Assembly (NCBI RefSeq): GCF_008764245.1
Contig: NZ_VTQV01000024.1
Span: 1 to 62,315 of the forward strand
Length of the DNA stretch: 62,315 nt
Source: Bacillus subtilis
Lineage (GTDB): Bacteria > Bacillota > Bacilli > Bacillales > Bacillaceae_C
Direction: 5' to 3'
The notes under the pieces were generated by a model. The model was not told the DNA's origin. It made no database searches and was given only the letters and a program-made list of their open reading frames with translations. A program made the translations under genes and the position numbers. Below, one piece after another: positions 28,069 through 36,517 of this stretch (position 1 is the first letter of the stretch; each line of letters starts with the position of its first letter).

Positions 28069-29628
28069 ATGAAAAGGTTTTTAACACTAGTTTTATCTCT
28101 AGTTTTGGTAACTTTAATATTTGCGGGCTGTTCAAAGTCTAAAGAGACAAATGGGAGCACCACTAGTGAGGGCCCTTCAGACAATTTTAATAAAGAAGGA
28201 CTTCCAATAGTTGACGAAGAGATTAATTTAAAGTTTTTTGCCAGACGCTCTCCGGTAAATGGCCCCTATAAAGATATGTTAGTTTTCAAGGAATTTGGAA
28301 AGATGTCAAATATTAAAATAGAGTGGAATGATGTTCCCCAGGATGGTTTTGATGAAAGGAAAAACTTAGAGTATGCAGCTAAAAATCTACCCGATGTCTT
28401 TTATAAGGCTGAGATTTCGCATGCAGAGGCCGTAAAATATGGTTCGTCAGGACTCTTTATTCCGCTTGAAGATTTACTTGAGGAGTATGCACCGAATTTC
28501 ACAGCTTTATTTGAGCAATATCCGGAAATAAAATCATCCATTACAGCCCCAGATGGTCATATCTATGCTTTGCCGGCTATTGTTGAATTAGATGCTGCAA
28601 GAACTGAAAAATTTTGGGTTAATAAAGACTGGTTAGACAAATTAGGATTGGAAGAACCGATAACACCAGACGAATTGGTTGATGTTCTTACGGCCTTTAA
28701 AAACGATGATCCGAATGGGAATGGCAAACAAGATGAAATTCCTTTAACTGAACGTAACCTCCCTACCTTAATAAATAACTTTGCAAGTTCTTGGGGATTA
28801 TTGCAGCAAATGGGAAATACGATAAATGTTGAGAACGATAAGGTCCATATTTGGAAGACAGATGATAGATATAAAGATCTATTACAATATCTAAATAAGC
28901 TTTACAAAGAGGGATTACTAGATCGGGATGTTTTATCACATTCACCTTCAGAGTACACAGCTAAATTGTCTACCGGGAAGGTAGGGATGTCCCATACACA
29001 GGGAGATGACATGAGTACTCAATATAAAGACTATGAGTACATTGGTATTGCACCAATAAAGGGGCCTTTTGGAGATCAATTAGTAAAGGCATCTCCTATA
29101 GCAAGAGATTTTGGTACATTTGCGATTACATCAGCCAATAAGTATCCTGCGGAAACGATTCGCTGGATTGATTACTTCTTTAGTAAGGAAGGTTCCATTT
29201 TCTTTAGATATGGGGTTGAGGGAGAGACCTTTAATTATGATGATGATGGTTTACCTCAGTATATAGATGAAGACGCAAGTCTCGAAGCTGTTACTCCATT
29301 TCCAGGGGGAGGAGCGCCACAGTATATAACTGAATATAATTCGTCAGCTATTAATTCACCGGCAGTACAAGAAGCACAGAAAAAATTTGATCCCTATTTA
29401 CCAGAGGTAATTTATGGTGCCCCATTATTTGATGAAAAGACAAACAAGGAAGTCAACCAAATCCGTCAAGATATGGATGCGTATTATAATGAAACAAGTT
29501 CCCAATTTATTAATGGTGATTTAAGTTTTGATAAATGGGATGAATATGTTTCTACGATAGAAAATATGGGGCTAGAGAGATTAGAAGAAATCTACCAAGA
29601 GGCTTTTGATAAAACTTTCAAGGAGTAA
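28069..29628 (+). CDS. Oligosaccharide ABC transporter binding lipoprotein (LplA/YtcQ-like)
   Basis: A 519-residue lipoprotein with lipobox FAGC, then a long family 1 binding fold (NLPDVFYKAEIS, PNGNGKQDEIPLTE calcium-type loop). The length and the DPNGNGKQDEIP loop are typical of the LplA/YtcQ group; in B. subtilis, YtcQ-YtcP-YteP imports large rhamnogalacturonan fragments. The RBS is AAGGGGGAAAG. It is followed by a perfect 13-base stem-loop and two LplB/LplC-like permeases. The CTAACAA repeats upstream tie it to the AraC-type regulator. Confidence 0.9.
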   Translation: MKRFLTLVLSLVLVTLIFAGCSKSKETNGSTTSEGPSDNFNKEGLPIVDEEINLKFFARRSPVNGPYKDMLVFKEFGKMSNIKIEWNDVPQDGFDERKNLEYAAKNLPDVFYKAEISHAEAVKYGSSGLFIPLEDLLEEYAPNFTALFEQYPEIKSSITAPDGHIYALPAIVELDAARTEKFWVNKDWLDKLGLEEPITPDELVDVLTAFKNDDPNGNGKQDEIPLTERNLPTLINNFASSWGLLQQMGNTINVENDKVHIWKTDDRYKDLLQYLNKLYKEGLLDRDVLSHSPSEYTAKLSTGKVGMSHTQGDDMSTQYKDYEYIGIAPIKGPFGDQLVKASPIARDFGTFAITSANKYPAETIRWIDYFFSKEGSIFFRYGVEGETFNYDDDGLPQYIDEDASLEAVTPFPGGGAPQYITEYNSSAINSPAVQEAQKKFDPYLPEVIYGAPLFDEKTNKEVNQIRQDMDAYYNETSSQFINGDLSFDKWDEYVSTIENMGLERLEEIYQEAFDKTFKE

Positions 29629-29636
29629 TAGTAATG

Positions 29637-29667
29637 ACTAGGTACAAAGATTTTCTTTGTACCTAGT
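29637..29667 (+). other. Stem-loop between LplA-like and LplB-like genes
   Basis: ACTAGGTACAAAG and CTTTGTACCTAGT form a perfect 13-base stem with loop ATTTT and no T-tract. It is probably a processing or stability element favouring the binding-protein message. Confidence 0.65.
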
Positions 29668-29702
29668 AACTAAAAAATAATTCAAGAGGGAGGTACTAAG
29701 AA

Positions 29703-30674
29703 GTGAGTGTTTTAAGGACGAAATCCCAAGAAAATACTTCAAGTGTGAAATCCCAACCCATATTAAAAAAACGTGGAACCTGGAAACAAATCGTCAAAAG
29801 TTATGACTTGTACCTTATGCTCTTGTTACCCATGGCTTGGTATATTATCTTTCAATATGGTCCGATGTACGGTTTACAAATTGCCTTCAAAGACTTTAAT
29901 CCTTCATTTGGTTTTCTTGGAAGCAAATGGGTCGGTTTTGAAAACTTCACAAGGTTTTTCGAATCTTATTATTTCGGAAGATTACTATGGAATACATTTT
30001 CTATAAGTATCTATTCTCTGCTTATAGCATTTCCAATCCCAATACTTTTGGCCCTTCTCATCAATGAAATTCGCAATAATGCGCTCAAAAAGTGGGTCCA
30101 AAACGTTACATATATTCCACATTTTATTTCCGTGGTCGTTATTGTCGGAATGCTGAGCCTATTTTTAAATCCTGCTAGCGGAATAGTCAATACCATGTTA
30201 AATGCTGTAGGAATAGATTCTGTCGCTTTTATGGAAAAACCTGGATGGTTTAAGACAATCTTCATTGGGTCTAATATATGGCAAAGCATGGGTTGGCAGT
30301 CGATTATCTATATCGCAGCCTTAGCGGGAATCGATCCACAGTTGTACGAAGCGGCGAAAATGGACGGAGCAAGCCGGTTTCAAAGAATTATTCATGTATC
30401 GATACCAGGCATTCTTCCAGTAATTATTATTTTACTTATTTTGGATGTAGGGAACTTCTTAAATGTAGGATTCGAGAAGATCTTATTAATGCAAAATAAT
30501 TTAAATATGAAATCGAGTGATGTCATCCAGACATTTGTTTACAGAAACGGTATTCTCAACGGGGATTTTAGCTATAGTGCCGCGATCGGTTTATTTAATT
30601 CGGTTATTAATTTTATTTTATTAATATTTATCAATCAATTTGCAAAGAAAAAGGCAGAGACAAGCCTATGGTAG
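29703..30674 (+). CDS. ABC transporter permease (LplB-like)
   Basis: A 323-residue protein with a cytoplasmic N-terminal tail (about 40 residues) and six membrane segments. The EAA loop reads QLYEAAKMDGASRFQRI. YDLYLMLLLPMAWYIIFQYGPMYG near the first helix is characteristic in position and composition of the LplB group. The start is GTG with GAGGGAGG upstream. It pairs with the next permease. Confidence 0.9.
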   Translation: MSVLRTKSQENTSSVKSQPILKKRGTWKQIVKSYDLYLMLLLPMAWYIIFQYGPMYGLQIAFKDFNPSFGFLGSKWVGFENFTRFFESYYFGRLLWNTFSISIYSLLIAFPIPILLALLINEIRNNALKKWVQNVTYIPHFISVVVIVGMLSLFLNPASGIVNTMLNAVGIDSVAFMEKPGWFKTIFIGSNIWQSMGWQSIIYIAALAGIDPQLYEAAKMDGASRFQRIIHVSIPGILPVIIILLILDVGNFLNVGFEKILLMQNNLNMKSSDVIQTFVYRNGILNGDFSYSAAIGLFNSVINFILLIFINQFAKKKAETSLW

Positions 30675-30714
30675 ATAAAAATCTAAAAAATGTCAGTGAA
30701 GGAGGGAGCCTACG

Positions 30715-31611
30715 GTGAAACAACAATCTAAGAAGATCTCAGATGGAAAAGTATTTGATATCGGAGTGCTCATTATTTCTGCTGTCATTTCGGTATTGAT
30801 ACTATATCCGTTAATTTTTATTGTGAGTGCTTCTTTCAGTAGTCCTGAAAAAGTTATGAGTGGTGAGATGTGGCTTTTTCCCGTTGATTTTACATTAGAT
30901 GCTTATAGTGAAGTTTTTAAAGATGGAGATATATGGAATGGCTATAAAAATACTATTTTTTATACAATCGGTGGTACCTTTATCAATATTATACTGACAA
31001 CTTTAGCCGCCTATCCACTTTCAAGACGAGATTTGCCAGGTAGAAACATCATTATGTTTATTATAACCTTTACGATGTTTTTCAGCGGTGGAATGATTCC
31101 AACCTTTTTGGTCGTACAAGGACTAGGGATGGTCGATACCTTTTGGGCAATGATTATACCGAATGCAATTGCGACGTATAACCTGATCGTCATGCGTACT
31201 TATTTTCAGACAAGTATTCCTTGGGAGCTTCAGGAAGCGGCAATGATAGATGGTTGTTCCAACTGGAAAATGTTATGGAAAGTAATTCTTCCACTGTCAA
31301 AGCCAATCATCGCTGTTATGTTACTTTTTTATGCAGTGGGCCATTGGAATGCATTTTTTAACGCTCTAATTTACCTGCGGGATGACAAACTTTATCCTTT
31401 ACAGCTTATACTTAGAGAAATTCTCCTTGTCAGTCAGGCGAATATGACAGACGAAATCAGTAGTGAAATTGGATTAGATGAAAAAATGATGCTGGGTGAG
31501 AGTATTAAGTATGCTTTAATTATTATAGCTAGTTTACCTGTTCTGGTTATATATCCTTTTGTTCAAAAGCATTTTGTCAAAGGAGTAATGATTGGGTCTA
31601 TTAAAGGGTAA
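30715..31611 (+). CDS. ABC transporter permease (LplC-like)
   Basis: A 298-residue six-segment permease. The EAA loop is ELQEAAMIDGCSNWKM. The C-terminal VQKHFVKGVMIGSIKG is characteristic of the LplC/YtcP group. The start is GTG after GGAGGGAG. There is no ATPase in the operon; an MsmX-like ATPase elsewhere is expected. Confidence 0.9.
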   Translation: MKQQSKKISDGKVFDIGVLIISAVISVLILYPLIFIVSASFSSPEKVMSGEMWLFPVDFTLDAYSEVFKDGDIWNGYKNTIFYTIGGTFINIILTTLAAYPLSRRDLPGRNIIMFIITFTMFFSGGMIPTFLVVQGLGMVDTFWAMIIPNAIATYNLIVMRTYFQTSIPWELQEAAMIDGCSNWKMLWKVILPLSKPIIAVMLLFYAVGHWNAFFNALIYLRDDKLYPLQLILREILLVSQANMTDEISSEIGLDEKMMLGESIKYALIIIASLPVLVIYPFVQKHFVKGVMIGSIKG

Positions 31612-31667
31612 ATATTTTAGAGTTCAAAAATAGATGATAAAATTCACTTAAAATAGATCAATCAAAA

Positions 31668-31706
31668 ATCTAACAAATTAACATTTTATGGAAAGCTATA
31701 TATAAC
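31668..31706 (+). promoter_or_regulatory. Candidate AraC-type half-site and promoter of the last GH43 gene
   Basis: TCTAACAAATTAACATT at 31669-31685 repeats the second half-site of the 27860 operator base for base over CTAACAAATTAACATT. TATATA at 31697-31702 is a good -10, 27 bases after the half-site begins. The expected upstream half-site (31647) is degenerate. Confidence 0.55.
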
Positions 31707-31732
31707 AATTTAAAAAGAAAGAAGGATTTATT

Positions 31733-32701
31733 ATGACAAATACCTTTCAAAATCCATTAATGGATCCTGGAGCGGACCCGTGGGTTTATAAAGATGATGA
31801 TATGTATTATTTTATGGCTACGAGAAGAACTCACCTCGACTTATGGAAATCTCCTACGTTAAGCGGTATTGCGAATGGAGAGCGGAAGACGATTTGGACT
31901 CCACCAGAAGAAGGGATCAATAGCCACTTCCTTTGGGCGCCGGAGATTCATAAAGTAAATGGAACATGGTATGTGTATTTTACTGCAAATGATGGGAAAG
32001 TCGGAAAAGACGGCGACATGACGCGGAAAATCTTTGTTTTGGAGAATTCCTCACAAGATCCTTTTGAAGGTGAGTGGATCGAGCGAGGCTATGTCAATAC
32101 TGAACATCCTGGATTAGATGGAACGGTCTTTGAGAATAATGGAAAGTGGTACTTTGTTTATGCAGGGTATGGAAACTTTCCAGCCTACGGTTCGGCACTT
32201 TATATTGCAGAAATGTCTAATCCTTGGACCTTAACAGGGCCTGAGGTATTGATCACGAAGCCGGAATATGAATGGGAAGTTCAAGGCGGGCTGGCTGTAA
32301 ATGAAGGACCAGTCATGTTGAAAAGAAACGGTAAGCTTTTCTTAATATATTCGGCAAGTGCCACCTGGTCTGATGACTACTCACTGGGTATGTTAACGGC
32401 TAGTGCAGGGTCTGATTTATTAAATGCCCAGTCATGGGATAAATCCCCAGCTCCTGTTTTCAAGAAATCAGTGGAAAATGGTGTGTTCGCTCCAGGTCAT
32501 AACGGTTTTTCCCAATCTCCAGACGGAACGGAAGATTGGATCGTCTACCATGCCATTCCTGAATCAGAAGGTGGCAGTAGTAAACGTAGTACTCGTATTC
32601 AAAAATTTGGTTGGAAAGCGGATGGTACACCTGACTTTGGGGTTCCCCTATCAACATCAGTCCCCATTCAAGTACCCTCGGGGGAAAGGATATCCGATTA
32701 A
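31733..32701 (+). CDS. Intracellular GH43 glycosidase (arabinofuranosidase/xylosidase-like)
   Basis: A 322-residue single-domain GH43 propeller without a signal peptide. The expected catalytic residues are D15 (GADPWV), D129 (LDGTVF) and E191 (NEGPVM), with WAPEI at 68-72. Single-domain intracellular GH43 enzymes of this size are mostly alpha-L-arabinofuranosidases acting on short oligosaccharides. It lies after the LplABC-like importer under its own AraC-type half-site, so it probably trims the imported fragments. Confidence 0.88.
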   Translation: MTNTFQNPLMDPGADPWVYKDDDMYYFMATRRTHLDLWKSPTLSGIANGERKTIWTPPEEGINSHFLWAPEIHKVNGTWYVYFTANDGKVGKDGDMTRKIFVLENSSQDPFEGEWIERGYVNTEHPGLDGTVFENNGKWYFVYAGYGNFPAYGSALYIAEMSNPWTLTGPEVLITKPEYEWEVQGGLAVNEGPVMLKRNGKLFLIYSASATWSDDYSLGMLTASAGSDLLNAQSWDKSPAPVFKKSVENGVFAPGHNGFSQSPDGTEDWIVYHAIPESEGGSSKRSTRIQKFGWKADGTPDFGVPLSTSVPIQVPSGERISD

Positions 32702-32736
32702 AGGAATACAACAATATGGATAATTTCTAGACTAAT

Positions 32737-32770
32737 AGGGTCAGTCTCTCTTTGGAGAACTGGCCCTTTC
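32737..32770 (+). terminator. Terminator after the GH43 gene
   Basis: AGGGTCAGT pairs with ACTGGCCCT (one G:U), followed by TTTC. It marks the end of the polysaccharide region. The following stretch to 33211 holds only the control region of the next operon. Confidence 0.65.
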
Positions 32771-32948
32771 CTATTATAAATGGGCGGTGTACAAATTGTA
32801 ATTCCTATCCACCTTCCCCGTCTTATACCCGTCCTCTTTATCATTTTTACACCGTATTCAGTAAATCTCACCTGTTGGAAGGGATCATGAACCTTTTGCC
32901 TATTGATTGCAGAATTACACTGTTTTTCAAACCAAAAATAGACTTTAT

Positions 32949-32996
32949 TTAAAGACACTTTAGAGACTTGTCTCTTCTCCAGAAAGATTATACACT
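32949..32996 (+). promoter_or_regulatory. Promoter with AGACTTGTCT operator, third importer operon
   Basis: AGAGACTTGTCTCT (32962-32975) is a palindrome with 6-base arms around TT. It overlaps a -35 TTGTCT, with TACACT 17 bases later. TTAAAGAC precedes it by 7 bases. The same layout with identical spacing is found at 37988-38034 before the enzyme operon. Confidence 0.7.
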
Positions 32997-33085
32997 CAGA
33001 ATACGAGGTTCGAATGTTTAAAGAATAGCAATTTCTCCATTGTAGAGGTGGCTCCTCCATCTAAGTTTATATTTATATGGATAAT

Positions 33086-33101
33086 TTGATAACGCTTCCA
33101 G
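33086..33101 (+). promoter_or_regulatory. Candidate cre (CcpA) site in the leader of the third importer operon
   Basis: TTGATAACGCTTCCAG matches WTGNNANCGNWNNCAW at 15 of 16 positions. It lies about 90 bases downstream of the probable -10, a position where CcpA acts as a roadblock. Confidence 0.5.
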
Positions 33102-33211
33102 ACATTCGAACTTGAAAAGCCTAGTTTTTAGGGGGTGCAGCTTGCATTCTGTGTTGGTGTGAATGATGAGGTTTGTGCAGTGACAATGTAAGGAGAGAGG
33201 GGTTTTATTTC

Positions 33212-34495
33212 ATGAAAAAAATTCGTTTGTTATCACTATTTCTTTTAATTGGGATTTTCCTTGTTGGTTGTAATTCTGGGAACAATAGTCAATCAAGTTC
33301 AGGAGGAAAAGATTCAAAAGGCGGAGATGAGTCAGACGGGAAGTTGTCAGGTGAGATTACCGTATGGGCCCATCCTTACACAGGGGATCAAGAGGTAGAG
33401 GGGAAGATGTGGGATGAGATTATCTCCTCCTTTGAAGAAGAGACAGGTGTAAAAGTGAATTTTGAACAAATCCCATGGGCGAATCGTGATCAAAAGATTT
33501 TAACGGCATTGGTTGCGAATAATGGACCAGATGTATTTTATGCGATCCCTGACCAAATGCCACAATATGCAGATGAGGGCATGTTGCTAGAGCTTGATCC
33601 CTATTTAGAAGATCTAGACATGGATGATTTTGTAGATACGGCTTTAGTATCCACGACATGGAAAGATAAGTTATTCGGTTTGCCGATTCTGCAAGAGGCT
33701 TATACATTTTTGTATAACGTCGATATTGTGAAAGATATTGGGGAAGATCCAGAGAATCTGCCAAAAACATGGGATGAATTTGATGAATGGGCCAAGAAGG
33801 CAAAAGACAAAGGCTATTATGCTATGAGCTTTGCAGGAGGCGGTTCTATGAATGGAACCTTCTATCCATATGTGTGGCAAGCTGGTGGAGATATTGTGAA
33901 TGAAGATAATGAAGTATTGATTAATAATGAAAAGAGTCTAAAAGCTTGGGAACGACTGGATCATATGTATAAAGAAGGATGGATCCCTGAAGACTCGATT
34001 ACGGCAATGGAACACGATGCTTTATGGGATAGTGGAAAACTATTAGCTGTTCAAGGTTCGGGTGCTTCTATCACGAATATGCTAAGTAAAGATTTATTTG
34101 AATTTGTGATTGCTCCACCACTAACAGGTGAAGAACAAGTGACATATGGAACGACAGGAATGTTTGTGGCCCCTGTGAACACAGATAATCCAGATGCAGC
34201 AGCAGAGTTTATTAAGGTAATGACCAATACAGAAAATCAAAAGCGCTTTAATAAAGTGACTCAATATATTCCAACACGTGAGTCGGCAAAGGAAATTTTT
34301 GATGATGAACCATATTTAAGTCAACTTGCAACTTATACTGAATACGCCTTGCCAGGAGTCATTCATCCTGCAGGTCGTACGATTATGCCCTTTATACAAT
34401 CTGAACTTCAAACAATGATGGAAGGAAAGAAAACGCCGAAGGAAGCGGCCGATGCTGCGGCAGAGGCGATAAAAGTGGAGTTAGACAAGAATTAA
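33212..34495 (+). CDS. Sugar ABC transporter solute-binding lipoprotein (MalE-like, third importer)
   Basis: A 427-residue lipoprotein (lipobox LVGC, then a Ser/Gly/Asp-rich linker) with a family 1 fold (ITVWAHPYTG, ANNGPDVFYAIPDQ, GTTGMFVAP). ATG 33212 follows GGAGAGAGGGG; the extension to 33173 adds a non-signal leader and is rejected. Shared operator sequences link it to the enzyme operon at 38085, so its ligand is probably the substrate of that pathway rather than a pectin fragment. Confidence 0.9.
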   Translation: MKKIRLLSLFLLIGIFLVGCNSGNNSQSSSGGKDSKGGDESDGKLSGEITVWAHPYTGDQEVEGKMWDEIISSFEEETGVKVNFEQIPWANRDQKILTALVANNGPDVFYAIPDQMPQYADEGMLLELDPYLEDLDMDDFVDTALVSTTWKDKLFGLPILQEAYTFLYNVDIVKDIGEDPENLPKTWDEFDEWAKKAKDKGYYAMSFAGGGSMNGTFYPYVWQAGGDIVNEDNEVLINNEKSLKAWERLDHMYKEGWIPEDSITAMEHDALWDSGKLLAVQGSGASITNMLSKDLFEFVIAPPLTGEEQVTYGTTGMFVAPVNTDNPDAAAEFIKVMTNTENQKRFNKVTQYIPTRESAKEIFDDEPYLSQLATYTEYALPGVIHPAGRTIMPFIQSELQTMMEGKKTPKEAADAAAEAIKVELDKN

Positions 34496-34506
34496 TCTTG
34501 TGATTG

Positions 34507-34541
34507 ACAGAGGGTTTGATATGCTGAATCAAACTCTCTGT
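34507..34541 (+). other. Stem-loop between binding protein and permease genes (third importer)
   Basis: ACAGAGGGTTTGA pairs with TCAAACTCTCTGT (one G:U) around a 9-base loop with no T-tract, as in the two other importer operons. Confidence 0.6.
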
Positions 34542-34572
34542 TACTGACTTATTAAGAAATAGGGTGATGACA

Positions 34573-35520
34573 GTGGACAATATTGAAATGAATCCAGCCG
34601 CATATGTTTCGAATAAGAAAAAGGCGCCCTTTGGACAGAGAGTCAAAAGGGAACTAAAACGAAATGCAATCGTCTATATTTTTCTTACGCCGATCATGCT
34701 CCATTTTTTAATTTTCCAAGTGTACCCATTTTTATTAAGTTTTTATTTAACTTTTATGGACTGGAAAATAATTGGAGATCCAGAATTTGTTGGACTGAAA
34801 CATTGGCAGAATTTATTAACAGATAAATTAGCATGGAAAGCCATTTGGAATACGGTTTTATTTTCTGTTTATTATATATTACCTACAATGGCACTTGGTT
34901 TGATCTTAGCCCTCATTATTAATTCAGGTGTAAAAATGGCTCGTTTTTTTAAAGGGGTGTTCTTTCTACCGGTTGTGACTTCTTTTGTTATTGTTGCCGG
35001 TATCTGGGGCTGGTTATTTAGAGGAACTCCAGATGGACTAGTGAACTATTTAATTAGTTTTATTGGAATTAAACCACAGCTATTCTTTTCAGCTTCTGAT
35101 CAAGCTTTAATGGTATTGGCAGGATTAAGTATTTTCAAAGTAAGTGGGAGTACAATGATTTATTATTTTGCGGGATTACAATCTGTTCCAAAGCAATTGT
35201 ATGAAGCCGCGCGAATAGATGGGGCTTCGGCCTTTCGAATTTTTCGCAGTATCACTTTTCCACTATTAAAGCCTATTCACTTTTATGTACTCATTACAAC
35301 AACCATTGGTTCTTTCCAAATCTTTGATTCTGCCTATTTGTTAACAGGTGGGGGTCCGAACTATTCAACAACAACACTTGTTTACTATTTATATGAACAA
35401 GGTTTTACAAGCTTGAACTTAAGCTATGCATCTGTATTATCATATGTTTTGTTTATCATTATCTTGATTATTTCCCTTATACAAAGGAGGTATCTGGGGA
35501 AGGAAACAAATATTTATTGA
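34573..35520 (+). CDS. Sugar ABC transporter permease (MalF-like, third importer)
   Basis: A 315-residue six-segment permease with EAA loop QLYEAARIDGAS and a LTGGGPNYST motif in the last third, typical of MalF/UgpA. The start is ambiguous: GTG 34573 has AGGGTGAT at a usable distance, while ATG 34567 and GTG 34564 lie too close to it. It forms a channel with the next gene. Confidence 0.9.
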   Translation: MDNIEMNPAAYVSNKKKAPFGQRVKRELKRNAIVYIFLTPIMLHFLIFQVYPFLLSFYLTFMDWKIIGDPEFVGLKHWQNLLTDKLAWKAIWNTVLFSVYYILPTMALGLILALIINSGVKMARFFKGVFFLPVVTSFVIVAGIWGWLFRGTPDGLVNYLISFIGIKPQLFFSASDQALMVLAGLSIFKVSGSTMIYYFAGLQSVPKQLYEAARIDGASAFRIFRSITFPLLKPIHFYVLITTTIGSFQIFDSAYLLTGGGPNYSTTTLVYYLYEQGFTSLNLSYASVLSYVLFIIILIISLIQRRYLGKETNIY

Positions 35521-35553
35521 AGAGGTTAGGATTTGGGAAAGGAGACATCTTGC

Positions 35554-36360
35554 ATGGCTAAGAAAATCATTCCGTACACAGCATTGCTATTGCTAGGTGC
35601 TTGTTTTTTATTACCATTTATTATTATGATTTTGGGGTCTTTCAAAGATGCTCAGTATGCACAATTGGATCCTTTGTTTTGGATCCCTGATCAACCTACT
35701 TTTAAAAACTATATTTATATTTTTAGAGATGGCATCTTCTTACGTTGGATTATGAACTCCGTTATTGTGACAGTCATCCCGGTCTTTAGCCAAATGGCAT
35801 TTTGCGCTGTGCTAGGCTATATCTTTGCGAAGAAAAAGTTCCCTGGGCGGGAGATTATTTTTTGGGTTTTTATGGCAGTGATTATGATTCCTCAACAATT
35901 GCTTATTATTCCGAAGTATATTATGTTCTCTGACTTTGGTTGGATCAATACATTTAATGCTCTGATTATTCCAGAGCTCTGGGGAATTATGGGGGTATTT
36001 CTTGTTCGACAATTTCTACAAGGAATTCCGGATGATTTTGAGGAAGCGGCTCATATCGATGGAGCAAATGATTTTCAAATCTTCTTTAGGATCATATTAC
36101 CGTTATCCATCCCAGTTGTAGCGACGGTTGGAACATTTTCTTTTATCTCTAACTGGAACGATTTATTTCAACCATTGATTTATTTGACACAGGAGAAGAT
36201 GTTCCCCATTACCCTTGGATTAGCCTCTATGCTCGGTAAGGAGGGAAACTTCGGAATTGAGATGGCAGGATCGGCGATTTCATTTGTACCAACCTTTTTG
36301 ATTTTCCTCTTCTTCCAACGCTATTTTACGGAAGGAATCCAAATGTCGGGATTAAAATAA
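35554..36360 (+). CDS. Sugar ABC transporter permease (MalG-like, third importer)
   Basis: A 268-residue six-segment permease with EAA loop DDFEEAAHIDGAND and a C-terminal RYFTEGIQMSGLK typical of MalG-like proteins. ATG 35554 follows AAAGGAG by 9 bases; the TTG at 35533 lies before that RBS and is rejected. It lacks a linked ATPase, like the other two CUT1 systems. Confidence 0.9.
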   Translation: MAKKIIPYTALLLLGACFLLPFIIMILGSFKDAQYAQLDPLFWIPDQPTFKNYIYIFRDGIFLRWIMNSVIVTVIPVFSQMAFCAVLGYIFAKKKFPGREIIFWVFMAVIMIPQQLLIIPKYIMFSDFGWINTFNALIIPELWGIMGVFLVRQFLQGIPDDFEEAAHIDGANDFQIFFRIILPLSIPVVATVGTFSFISNWNDLFQPLIYLTQEKMFPITLGLASMLGKEGNFGIEMAGSAISFVPTFLIFLFFQRYFTEGIQMSGLK

Positions 36361-36381
36361 AGATTTACTGGGGGAGTAATC

Positions 36382-36465
36382 ATGCAAGTGAGAAGTGTAC
36401 CGATCAGGGAAAGAATTGAAATAATATGCTTTATCGAGACGACCAATAAAAAGTTGAGAACCTAA
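36382..36465 (+). CDS. Possible 27-residue peptide or gene stub after the importer
   Basis: ATG 36382 follows GGGGGAG, 21 bases after the permease stop, and opens 27 codons (MQVRSVPIRERIEII...). A strong RBS in an operon-like position suggests either a small peptide or the surviving start of a deleted downstream gene. Not recognised. Confidence 0.25.
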   Translation: MQVRSVPIRERIEIICFIETTNKKLRT

Positions 36466-36480
36466 TGGCAGAGTCAATGT

Positions 36481-36512
36481 AAAAAAGGAACTGGTAGAGA
36501 GGCCACCAGTCC
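36481..36512 (-). terminator. Terminator of the GGDEF-like regulator gene
   Basis: Read on the minus strand, GGGACTGGT pairs with ACCAGTTCC (one G:U), followed by TTTTTT. Confidence 0.75.
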
Positions 36513-36517
36513 CAACC

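Noticed and set aside
32698-33060. Minus-strand frame of 120 codons after the GH43 gene
   Set aside because: No ribosome binding site, no recognisable domain, and it covers the terminator and most of the shared promoter/operator at 32949-32996.
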